Of a DNA stretch of 64,000 bases, positions 47,401-59,500 are shown in pieces (the first letter of the stretch is position 1; each line of letters begins with the position of its first letter). Both the position numbers and the translations under genes were made by a program. This DNA comes from Cinclus cinclus. Lineage: Eukaryota; Chordata; Aves; Passeriformes; Cinclidae. The DNA lies in the NCBI RefSeq assembly GCF_963662255.1, contig NC_085067.1:2756428-2820427 (forward strand), written 5' to 3'. The notes under the pieces were generated by a model that saw nothing but the letters and a program-made list of their open reading frames with translations, ran no database searches and had not been told where the DNA came from.

Positions 47401-48990
47401 CAAATTAAAAGTGCATGAAGTACATGCAATCATCCTTCATACGTAGAACAGTTTGCAACAGGGTTGAGAACACAGTGTTAAAACAATATTTAAAAGTACC
47501 TGATAAGAATCTCTCCTCAGAGAAAAAGAGATTAACTGAACATCCTCCTGGACAGTTGTGCAAGTTCTCAGCAAAAGCTTTTCTGTACAAGTGGTTTAAA
47601 AATGACACAGTGAGTTCTGGAATATTCAAAACAGGGATTGGATACAACAAACGTTTTACAGTTACCCCAATTTATTCCATGGCACATTTTGTTACAAACA
47701 GTTATCATGGCCTAAGCCCTGTGCACTGGTGCTGGGATTTGTCCATGGAACATTACCTGGCTCATGAGATCAAACCTGAGTCTTGTGCTAAAGACCAAAC
47801 TGGTGAATGAATAAATCCAGCAGCTTTTCCAGCACTGGACTCCTTCCCTCCCAATCAAATTTCGGATACTGAGCAGCAGATTTATCCAAGAGAGGTCAAT
47901 GTATAAACAGCACAGTCAGAAGCTCCATCAGATGTGAGAGCACTGGTGGTCTGACAAAAATGTGGTTGAAAAATGTGCTGAGAATTTTAGAAGGCAGAAA
48001 TTTCCATCTCTACTACTAGAGAAGAAAAAACATTAAAATTAAATATAAACCACTGTCATTTCAGTACCTGTGTTTTATCATTCACTGTAGAATAATAGAA
48101 AATTGTTTATTTATTGAGGGTTAAGGGAAACTTGAGACAAAGTAAGCCCAAGATCAAAACTAACATTTTAAAATTTTAAATCTTAGCTCTTCCTAACCTA
48201 GACAAAAAAAGTTTTAATATGTTTTTGATAGGATTCTCTAAAACCAGAATTACATTTGCATCTTAATATTGGTGCATGTGTTAGAAATTCAACAGCAATA
48301 AAACTGATCTTAAAAAAATCAGAGTGCATAAAAGCTATCTGGAGCTACAAACTGGTAATAAACCCAGATTAGGATAGAAAGGTGGAATTTTAAAAAAATT
48401 TACTGAGGTGCATGTGGAACACCTATAACTAATTCTGGCAGGGCAGGCAGAGCAGGCAGAGCTGTGACCTGATTATTAGCACTTAAGTGACCAGACAGAA
48501 CTGGTCTGAAAGGGAAACAGAAAGCTTAGTACCAAATAAATAATTTCATCTTTTTCCCCCCCATGAACAGTTAGGAAGTTACATTTTCCTCTCTTCCATT
48601 CAATAAGCAACAAGGCTGATTAAATTAGGAGGAAATTCAATCTGCAGTCATCTTCAGCAGGCAGATATTCAAAAGGACAACATTAACTCATCTGCCCCCA
48701 TCAGCACATGTTCACTTGAATCCTAAATGCAGCAGTTCTTTTCCATTTCATCCAGACATATTCCTCAGAAAGGAACTGTGGTACAGAAACAAACACTCTC
48801 CATGCAGATGGATTTGGCATTCTCACAGCCTCCTGACAGGCACTGGAACAGCAAAGATGCTCCACAATTATAAATATGGCACAGCAGCCAGGGAGGGTAC
48901 AACAAGAATCCTCCCAAATCTGAGTTACCAAGGGGGGGAAAATGACTTTAAAATCAGCTTTTAGCACAGTGGGTGTTCCTTGCAGTAAAA
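44500..48990. other. Intergenic region between YPEL2 and GDPD1
   Basis: AT-rich sequence with no recognised gene. The longest open frame, plus strand 47415-47810 (131 codons), has no recognised domain and no promoter or splice context. If GDPD1 uses a more distal poly(A) site, part of this stretch would be its 3' UTR. Confidence 0.55.
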
Positions 48991-49008
48991 ACACATCTGG
49001 CTACTGTG

Positions 49009-49014
49009 TTTATT
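49009..49014 (-). promoter_or_regulatory. Candidate GDPD1 poly(A) signal
   Basis: AATAAA on the minus strand (TTTATT on the plus strand), about 1.4 kb after the stop. A second AATAAA at 49949-49954 lies in a T-rich run, and an ATTAAA occurs much nearer the stop at about 50.35 kb, so the site used is unknown. Confidence 0.35.
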
Positions 49015-50201
49015 ATTAAGATCTATGATTTTCACATGAAGTTCCATCAAGAAACAGACCTGGACCCAAAGGTCCACTGCTGGACCCAAACTGTTGTTTA
49101 GAGAGAACATCTGATGATTCAGTGACTGAGCTGTATACACTGGGTGTCATTAAACCCCAGTAATCAAACCCCTGAGCCCCCAGCCATGACATGAGCACAC
49201 CAAGGCACATGGGCACTGCAGGCTCCAACCTGTCTGACACGTGGCTAACTCCTGCTCACAAGGACATAACAGCATGGGAAGCATTCAGGTATGATGCTTT
49301 TGCCAGTTATTTCCACGTTCATGCACATGGACCTGATGGATATTGAATGTATTTCTGTGGAGAGAAAAGACTAAAGTCTAAACATTTTCTAGATTGACAC
49401 TTCCTCCTTTTATAAATACACATAAAAATCTGCCTCGGGAGAATTCATTAAATAGGAACGTTTTCACTTGTCTCAAACTCCTGACCAAATTTAAGTCTTC
49501 TTTGGTCCCTCACCCTAAAAAACAACATCCTGTTCATCAAGAACCACAAATGTGCAAAAGACTTCTGGGACACTGTGAAAAGGTTGTTTCAAAGTGAGTG
49601 TAATCTGTAACAAGTGTCATTTTCCATCCTGGAAATCCAGCTCCTGCCATGACAGGCAGGCCAGAGCCAGGGGCAAACCTGGACACTGCACTGGCACTCT
49701 GTAAAATCCAGATCCTGATTTCAATCCTGTGTTTACACCTGGACCAACAGGTCACAGAGTTGCCATCACCTCAGAGACGGTCTAAATCCAGTTCCAACTC
49801 AAGATCAACATTCTTGTCAGTGAGAATAATGCAATCTATCTACACTGAGTTAATTTTGGCTACAAAGTGACCACCTTCACTGAGTGCACTTCACTACCCT
49901 GGCCAGCCACAGAGGCTGTTTTGCTATTTCTCCTGTGCCTGTTTTTCTTTTATTTTTTTTTCCTCTCTAGAAGTTACTTGAAATCTAAAAGCAACACAAG
50001 AAATGCAAACAGACAGGCTACACTTTCAGAAATTCCTCATTTTCTGCTCACTAGAATATAACTGGAATAACTGACATGTCTTGACAGCTGCTTAGGAACA
50101 CTTGTGACAGGTAAGATAATGCTTATTATCTACAGGTACCTTATCAAGAAACTCTCTTCCTAATCATCACCATTTGTGAAGTGTGCTGTTGCTAAATGAG
50201 C

Positions 50202-50209
50202 TATTTACA
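50202..50209 (-). promoter_or_regulatory. Pumilio-type motif TGTAAATA in GDPD1 3' UTR
   Basis: The minus strand reads TGTAAATA about 200 bases after the GDPD1 stop codon, close to the AU-rich ATTTATTT element. Motif evidence only. Confidence 0.4.
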
Positions 50210-50410
50210 AATGTAAACTATGCAATTAAAGTCTTCAAATAAATAGACAACCTTTACATTAGGTAGTGACTTGACAACAAGGTAACAGATCATCAGTTAC
50301 ATCTTTCCAACAAAAATGATCTGTGCATGCTGCCCCCAATTATTTTTTTTTAATGAGGAAAATCCTTGGCTCACAATCTGTTCTGGAAGGACTTTCTCAG
50401 TTTTCTTCCT

Positions 50411-50533
50411 TTATGCTGGGTAATTATGTAAGAACTCCTTCAGTTTTGTTGGATAGTCTGTCATCACTCCAGTAGCTCCAAGATCAAATGCTCTCTTGTA
50501 TTCTTGTTCTTCATTCAGTACCCAAATGTACAC
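50411..50533 (-). CDS. GDPD1: GDPD1 exon 10 (last)
   Basis: It encodes residues 273-312, VYIWVLNEEQ to FLHNYPA, then TAA at 50411-50413. It contains the conserved C-terminal GDPD segment with GATGVMTDYPTKL, the last strand and loop of the TIM barrel. The acceptor TTTCATAG is just to the right. Confidence 0.96.
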   Translation of the reverse strand: MYIWVLNEEQEYKRAFDLGATGVMTDYPTKLKEFLHNYPA

Positions 50534-53500
50534 CTATGAAATGGGATACAACAAACAATTTTTTACAGGAAATACTATTTTTTTAAAAGGTGACTTTTGA
50601 CCTAAATTGTTTGATCTGAGAGAGATATTGCTGCAGATTTAAAATGAGAAATGATTAGACTGTGATGCTGGACTTTCCCTCCTCATCTTCTAAAAGAGAC
50701 TTTTTTTAATAATGACTCCAATTCCACTACCTGAGACTTCAGATCCTTCTAAAAGTCAGTATTATTTTGGGAAAGCCCCACATAAGATAAGCCTATAAAA
50801 TCTGCAAAACTGGTTAAGTTTGAAGTGGGGAAAAAAAAAACCCTAAACTTCAAGGGACTTAATTGAAAAATTATTTTCAAAATGTACAAATTTTCTTTTG
50901 CAACCAGAGCACTGCAAATATAGGAGCAGCAGCTTTTGCTCAGGAACTGAACAGCAACTCATGGTCCCAGAAAGAAGAACTTGCTGGGGGGAACAGGAAC
51001 CTCTTTCAAGGCCATCTCTTGTCTGGTTTGACTTCTCACTTTAGCTTTGCCCCACTGTACCTGGATGCCCCGAGCTGTAAGGTGATCAAACAGTGCCTTC
51101 CTCATCAGCAGCCTGGAAAGGACAGGGAGATTAATTAATAACTTCAAGTGGGATTTTCAGTGTCTGTTGATGACCTGCAATGAAGTCCCTAGAGTGCGTA
51201 GAGTTTTTCACGAGAGAAATCCAATTCTAGAAAACTTCCAGTTCAAGGAACTCAAGTATCAACTCTGCTGAAAAATCAAATCCAGCAGAAAAATCCTTCA
51301 CCTTGCAGGTAACCTTAGACCATGTCTGATGAACAAACCACTCTGCTTTAGGAAAGGTTTTATCCTTCCCACCAAAACACATGGAAGTGTCCTGGCCACT
51401 GGAGAAATTAAACTAACAGATGTCAGAGCCAGGAGACACTGCAGTCACTGAAAACCTGTGACTAAATCCCCTCTGAAGCACAGATATTCTTAAAATGCAA
51501 AGTGTTCCTTGCAAGGCAAACAGGGTCTCTCCTCTGACAACATTATGAAACAATCACACCCATGAAATCTGCATTCTGCATTTAATTGCATGTTAATTAG
51601 CTGAGCACACTTAAGGACAAAAGCTTAACAGACACAATTGGAATAACTGCCACTGTTACTGCACCTTAGAAAGCTTCAGTGTAGGGAAAATAAAAGCATA
51701 AAGCACATCTACAGAAGATTTCAATCTGATTTATCCTGCACTGACAAAAAGCTGAGAGAAACTGAAAATATATAATGCATAGATATAGCAATAGCTAATC
51801 TTAGTTGCTTGAGTCAAGTGTTAATATAAAGGCAAAATATAAATAAAAATTTAATCAGAAGCAAATCTTACGTGTCAGCCAGCCAGATAATAAATTTCTG
51901 GCTTCTTGACATCTTCTCTGGTTCTTTCAGCCTGTTGAGGAAGAGGAAACCAAAAATTACCAGAGCACAGATTAAAATCTTAGTTGAGATGTTCCTGCAA
52001 AAGGAACATAAAGAATTCATCTTGCTCAAATTAGAGCAGTAATTTCACTGCTCAAGACAGTGACTTAAAATTGGGTTACACAAGAGAAATGAGCTACATT
52101 TCAGAAAAGCAGCAGAGATGAGAATTCTGCAGCATTTTGAGTAAAGAATAAGACAGATTGTGCAATCTCATATCCACCCTACAGCTTACTTGTCTCTTGG
52201 CCCTATCAGACAAATTTGTTCTGGAGAAAAGAGCAAGAATTAGTTGTAAGTGCAGAACTGCTGTGTATTAACTGTGCACAGAATTCTCCCAGGAATATCC
52301 TACAGTGTCTAAACCAACAGAAAAGCAACCTCAGCCCCCCCACCCAAAAAAAGCAGTAAAGCAGTGCTCAGGAGGGCATCAGGGTTCACCTGCTTTACCT
52401 TGGTGCAGCACCCACTGCTGGGCTGTAACTCACTTGAGGATGATGGAAGGCATGGGGATCTCAAAGAATTCCTCCTTGAAGGGAACAAATGGCAGCAGAC
52501 CAGTGTAGAACAGGCCAAGGAGCAGGAGGACACGCTGGGCACAGAAGATGGTGGGAATGTCAGAGTTCTGCAGGAACCAGGAAAGAGATTCAGTTATCTT
52601 GGTAGATTTTGACTCTGTTGCAATTAAATTTACTCATCAATGCATGTCTAAAGTTCAGCAATCACACCTAAGATTAAACTGCCTAATATGAAATCTAAGT
52701 GCTGTTCAGGTAGAAAATGGGGTGTTGTCCTGCACAGATAAACTGAAATAATCAACTAGACTGAAGTATCAACAAGATGGATTTCACTCAGGTGCATAAC
52801 TCCCTCGGACTAAGCACAATTTTAATTTAATTCTAAATTGTGAAATCCCTCAGCACAGAAAATAGTAGAATCATAGCTGTGAAACAACAGCTTTATGCTG
52901 ATAGAACTGTGGCCACTAGTGGCCACATCAATTATTTTCATGCAAAGAAACAGACCATCAGCAATCCTTGTAAAAACTGCTTTTTATCAGATGAATGATG
53001 TGCAAAATGGGCTCTGAGAACTCCTGCCATAAAATTGCAACGCCCTAAATTCCATAAAACACGAATAAAACATGACTAAGCTTAATTCCTCAAGTATTTT
53101 ATGGCAGGGTAGAGGAGTGTTAACTGTGCTTGTCTTATTTTAGCAGTACAGCAAGCAGAACAAAATCTGAGCCCAGAATTCCTCACCACGAGTAGAAGCC
53201 TGGCCTAGGTGGTTAAATCTTGATTTGCAGGATGCTTTTCTGTAGGTTTTGTCAGCACACAGTAACAAAGCTTAGCTAGACTCAGCCTTACCTCCTTGAA
53301 ACACTTGCACACAATCTCATAATTGACATTCCCCCACACGGTGAGATGCTCTCTCTTGTACTCAGTCACCAGCTCTGAGACCTGCAGCACAGAAAGCACA
53401 ACTCTCACATGGACTCACTGGAAATTAAGTGCAGCATTATTTAACTGAAACTCTGCTAGCTTTGGAAATCATGGTAGGAAAGAGTTCTTGACTCGTTCCC

Positions 53501-56500
53501 ATCATTAGGTGGTTGTGATGCTTTGAGGTGCTCAGGACAACTGATTATACCTTAAAAAAAAAAAAACCAAAACAAAAAACCCTAAAGAATTCAAGAAGCC
53601 TAAATGACAAACCAGTACTTGCTGGAAAGATTTCCCTCTGGGTTGAACACATCTAGACAATAAAATCATGTTTTTATGCTGCTTTGGAGAGCAACAGTCC
53701 CTAAGAAGACCCTTCCCATGAGGTACAAACCAAACATGTCTCCAGCAGTGCTGCAGCAGTTTCTCATCCACATGAAGGGCCCTAAAGAACTTTTATAGAA
53801 TATCTTGCACAAGATCCCTTCTCTCTCCTGCATTACCTCACACAGGGAGCGGGACCCAACACGTGAAAGGTGAAGCAGTCCAAGAATGCAGATTTTGGTA
53901 TCACAGACTGCCAGAACTCCAAAAAACTCCTGGAATATCAGCATCATTCCCCTGCCTTCACCCTCAGCTGAGCAGATTCTAATGTACCTTTCTGATCAAC
54001 ACGTTGTTGTTCATTTTGATGTCAATGTTGACAGGAGTTTCTGGAAATGCCTCAAACACCTCTTTCAGGAGTGGGATACGATTGTCTGTCCCCTCACACT
54101 GACCTTCTGGGGAAGCAAGAAACTTGTCACTGCTGTGGCCACTTTTAACAAACCACGGATAAAAGCAGAAATGTCAGAGCACTCATTACCTTAAAACTTT
54201 ATTAAAAGTATACAGTTTTAAGGATAATCACATTTTTAAACAAAAATATGACTTCATTCAGCCGTAATTAACTATGACAAGCTCATTTCCATAATGAAAA
54301 AGCCCTGAGCATGTTGCACACTCAGATTTTAACTTCATGAGATTCACTCATTATTTAGCAACAGTAGGAGTGCAGGCAATGTTAAAATCCTGAAATAGCA
54401 AACACAGGCTCAGTTACCACACACCAAATGCAGTGAGATTAATGTGAAAAAGACCAAATGAGAACAAAATCTCCTTCTGAACTCCAAGCCATATCTACAG
54501 TAACTACTATACTGGTTTCTACAGCCAGGATTATATTTTTCGTTTGGAACATCTTTTATTGTGATATTGAGAAAAGCAAATGCACTTTTCTACTCTCTTT
54601 ACCAATGCAGGAGATTCCATGCTACAAAACAGAAAACTGAAACAGCAAGAGAGAAACAACTCACCTTTCTGAAAGGTGACATCCAACTTGCAGAGATAGG
54701 GTGGAAGTTCCTTCAAAATAAAGAGGAATGGATCATCAATTCAAATGCAGGGATATAATCATGACCCTCCTCCAAAAAGACCAAAGAAATCATATTTCAC
54801 AAGCCACTTATCTTCTCATCCAAAAAACTGATTTAGTAGCACCACTTTCAGTATTAATTGAACTATTTAGCATTCTTAGATTTGTGTCACCTGTAGTAGA
54901 ACAAGGCAGAACATTCCCAGATATCTGAATTCAGACATCCAAATTTTCAGATATCTGAAAATTCCACTGTCGAGGCAAGGAAGATTCATCTCCCAGTTTT
55001 CCCACTAAAAAACTGGTCATACCAGGAAGAGCTTTTGTCACTCTGCCATCAGTGTGACAAAACATCCCAGCTCCAGAGCCATTCACCCAACCTGATACTG
55101 GAGGAGTAAATCACCCTCTGGAATGTGCCAGGAGTGATCTTCTGACTGCACACAGAGTTTAGTGAGGGTAGTTTAGCTTAGGGGTGGTTTTGTTTTGTTT
55201 GTTTGGGTTTTTTATTGAGATTAATCCTTCCCTTTAATTCTGGGCACCAGGCACACACAGAGTCCCCTGCCCACTCCACAAATGCATTTTTCAACACTCC
55301 CCAGCCCACGTTCTCCTCAACTCACCGAGTATTTGAGGTCAGATATGTTGACATCAACTCCTGTTGATCTCTTCAGGTTCTCATCGTGGGACACAACCAC
55401 TTGCTCATCTTTTGTCAGGTGACAATCCAGTTCCAGCATGTCTGTCCCCAAATTCACAGCACTGCAAGGAAAAGATGCCTTGAACCACTCGAGTGTTTTG
55501 TGCAGCTCCAAACCCAACACATTCCACAAAACTAATCCCACTGAAGGGGCTTTGGATGCTTTAAGGCTACAAGGAGTCTTCACAATCTCTGCTGCAGTGG
55601 GAAGCTGATGCAAGAATAAACATCTCTTCAAGCAGAAATGGGATTTTTTGGCTCTGCCTCCCACAGGAATTAGGAAGCTCACCTGTGGATTTCAGCCTTC
55701 CACCCCAGGATTGAGAAACCTGCTCCTAAGGGACTGGGTCAGGATTTGGAGTGGGGTGTTTATGAGCAGCAGCACATTTGCCTACTGGAAGAAGTGAGGT
55801 TTTGAAAAAAGAAATTGAATCTGTGGTTAGAAATAACAAATACAGGGGTGTGAAAGCTGGGGGTTTTTTTACTTGATTTGCATTAATCAGGGAGGGATGG
55901 ATCAGGAAATTAGCAGTGGGACTTTCAGGCTTTTGGCCCTTTTATTGGGTAACAAAACAAACTATTATTTTAAAGAAGAAGTTTTCATTTAAATTAAAAA
56001 GGAGATAAATCACTAAACATCCATATTTTTCAAAGCAAAATAGCTATTCCTGTCCCAACCCACTGCTTTGAAAAGCTCCAGTCCAATCCCAAATCCACTC
56101 CATAGTAGTTTGGCTCATAGGAGGAGTAAGGAAAGCAGAAAATAATATTAATGAAAAATAAGTATGAGAAACCTCACACCAGAACAACAACAACAATAAA
56201 AAAAGCTTTACTGCAACGAGCAGTGAATTGCTCATTTCACTAGAAAATAAGTGTCATTCCAGCAGACAAATAAAAGTCTGAATTCTTCCCTCAAAGCCTT
56301 TTTATCCACCTCTTAGCAAACCTACACCACTTGTGAGTTGTGCCTACCTGTGTCAATTCGAAGCTGTGTAAATTCAGCACCAGCCTTTTCCTCACAGGCT
56401 TTACTGGCTGCTGAACACAGCCCATGAACAGCCACAAATGTAGTAAAAAAAACAAAACAAAAAAAATCAGAACATACTCCCCCAAGTGTTTAACACAATT

Positions 56501-59500
56501 TCTGGTCCAGCTGGGATAATGATCAAGGAAGGTTATCAAATTAAAGCCAATTTGTGAACTGTTTGCCAGTGCTGCTAATTAAGAATTAGGAGAGGAACAA
56601 AATCCTGTTACATATGGAAGAATCACAGGCTGTACTGGGTGATTTTTTTTCCTCCTGAGGGAAAGCAACTCCAAATGTGCTGTAGGAGATTTGCCAGATT
56701 TGTAGATGTTCCCATGTTTTATCATTTCACCAGCAGATTTTATTAGCAATATTTCTTGCTTAAGAAAGTCAGGGCTGGTGCTGCATGGAAAAGGGAGAAC
56801 AACAACTTTCCTTGTTAGCAAATTTGAGATTTTGCCAGGCCCTTACGAGCAGCTCACTGCTAAATAAGCTTCCTAAAGTGCTGAGCTTTCCCAGCTGGAA
56901 ATCAGTTTGTTCTGACAAATTCACACTGCTCCAGAGAAGGCTCCAGATTCACAACATCATTGTGGATTCAGATCCAACTGCTCCAGAACTCAAGCTGTGA
57001 GGCAGGTTCACATTTGTAAATTAGGGTGAGAGTGCTCTTGCTTAAAATCTGTTATTTTATTATCTAAAATCACCACAGAAGCATTTAAATATGGTACAAC
57101 AAGACTATAACCCCACCCATCTATTATGCATTTTACCTAATAAAACAAACCAAAAATATTATTGTCTTTGATACAAAAAAGCTTATTATTTCCTTCCAGA
57201 ATATTTGTAAATTAAGCAGTATAGAAACTGAAATTGCCAATAAAGGCCTCCTCCCCTCATACACACATGCTCTTCTGGATTCAACTACAGCAACAGCCAA
57301 ATATTCCTGCTTGTGCAAACCTGCAGGAACAGCTCCTGCAGACACACCCTGTTTGGCTTTACACAGAATCTGATGGATTATAAATTGATTAGCTCCTATC
57401 AGATGTTTGAGCCAATCATGACCATTTTCACCAGATCACTGATTTTCCACCCCAATCCTTTTGCTATTTGACTTGTGAAGATGAGAATGAGCAAATGGGA
57501 CAGATAAAGCCTCTGGCCCTTCCCAAAAGGAGCCAGAAGAGTTTCCACTCCTAACAGCAGGTGATTGCTCTGCTTCTTGCAGAGGTTTTCCTGGCTCTCT
57601 TTACTCGGCTGTGGTGGGTTCAAAAACTGGACCTCAATGCATTTGTTCCACCACAGCTGCAAAATAATTAAAATGGGCAGAAGAGAGTCAGAAAAACAAT
57701 CACAAAATGTATTACCCCCAGCACAGTCCTTACTCTAAGTATTACTGCTTATTTCTGTGAATGAAATAAAAATAGGTTATGGAGTAACTTTCATTGCAAG
57801 AGCTCTTCATGTACAAAATGAGTATGATATGAAATGAAAATTAAGAAACGGTTAAAGAAGGAAGCACTTTCAGAAAGTCTGGTGGCAGACTTGGAGAAAA
57901 GGCAGGCCAGCAGGAGGAAAAAAAAAAAAAAAAACCAACAAAAAGCCACACAAAACTATGCTGAGCTTCCATGGAGATAGAAAATAGTGCAGTACTTTCT
58001 TTTATTTGGTTGGGAAAGCTGGCACCCCTCAGGCTGCAGGGAAACAGCAAACTGATGAGGCTCCTTAGCACAAAGCAAATTAGAAAAAACCCAAACAAAA
58101 CAAAGAGGAGCCCACATAATGTGGTTCCTTCTCAGCAGCAGCTGGAGTTTTAGATATGCTGCTTCTTCAAATGCCTTTGAGAACCTCGTTAAAATTCACT
58201 ACTTAAATGCTGGAGGCTTAAAAGGCTTTCTGGTCCCAACCCCATTTTAAAGCCCTGAGTAAGAGGCTTTCACACATTGCGTGACTGCAGAGTGTGAGCG
58301 CAGGGAGAAAAGCATAAACAGCAGCACTTTATAATGATTAATTAATTAATTAAGCATTATAAATAACCATTAAGCACAGTATTGTTTGCTGTTTAACTGG
58401 CTAGCACAGCTCAGGCCTCAGGGCTTGTTTCCATTTGTTACTGTGCACAGAGAATAATTTGTGGTATCCCAACTGCTGGTGAAACTGGAGTGGATGTTTG
58501 GCAGTCCCCAGGAATCATCCAGAGGAGAACTGACTTTCAGAAACAGGACACTGTGACCCCAAAGAACTGATGAAGTCCCACCTCCCTTGATTGCTTCACT
58601 CACTAAAGATACTGAGAGCACCTAATTTAGGTGTTCTCATCCTTCTGTACTCACTGGTGAAAGGCTGTCATTGTGTTCTCCAGGTTCTCTCCAGCACCTA
58701 CAGAAATAACAAAAATAAAACTTACACAAAATTCTTTTAATCACCTCGATCCCATTGAAGATATAATTAAAAAAACCCCCAGGTTTTAAAATATACATCT
58801 TTTGAGAAATGAGGATGAAGCTCAAGGCAGCAATCTCTGTTGCCACCAACCTACTGACCTACTGGAAAGACATGACCTTCTCCAGGTAAAATTATTTGAA
58901 AAAAGAGGACTTATCTTGGATTTGTGTAACACTTTGAATATTCAAACCAAAGTGTTTATTTTACCTTGCCTAGGACAATAAGCCCCACAAGCACAGAGTC
59001 AGTACATGCAAAAAAAAAAAAATCTATTTGAGAGGTGGTGGGAAGTATACAAGAGGAAAAAAACAACAAAAACAAAAAAGCTATGAACTAAAACACCCAA
59101 GACATTCTAAAGCTGACATTCCCTAAATGTATAACCCAGCTGATGCTCAAAAATAGGTGACAAACTCTTTTTTCAGTGCAAGGATATTCCCCAAACAGCA
59201 CAGATCTGTCAATAAAGGTTTGTGCTGCTGGAGAAGGGAGGTCTCACCCACAAGGAATAAAACATCAATTTCAGTTAAGAAATGAAAGGACAAGCAAATT
59301 TAATTTTCTCTCAGGGATGACTAAACTCTGCATCTCCTAAGACAGCATCCTCAGCATAAAAATCTTTGAAAAATCAGACTGATTAGGTGGAAAATGTTGT
59401 GCCTTCTCCCTCCTCAGAAAATAGGCAATATAGACTGAACAACAAAACAACCTCAGGTAGGTACACATGCTGATGAAGATATCTATGCAAATTTTAACTG

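Larger units (their letters stand above)
48990..50410 (-). other. GDPD1: GDPD1 3' untranslated region (probable extent)
   Basis: AT-rich sequence follows the GDPD1 stop codon. It includes an AU-rich ATTTATTT element (50237-50244, minus strand) and a Pumilio-type motif. The first good AATAAA outside homopolymer sequence is near 49.01 kb, which would give about 1.4 kb of UTR. The end is uncertain. Confidence 0.4.

Noticed and set aside
47415..47810. 131-codon plus-strand open frame between the genes
   Set aside because: No recognised family, no start or splice context, AT-rich intergenic composition, and it could equally be antisense to an extended GDPD1 3' UTR.
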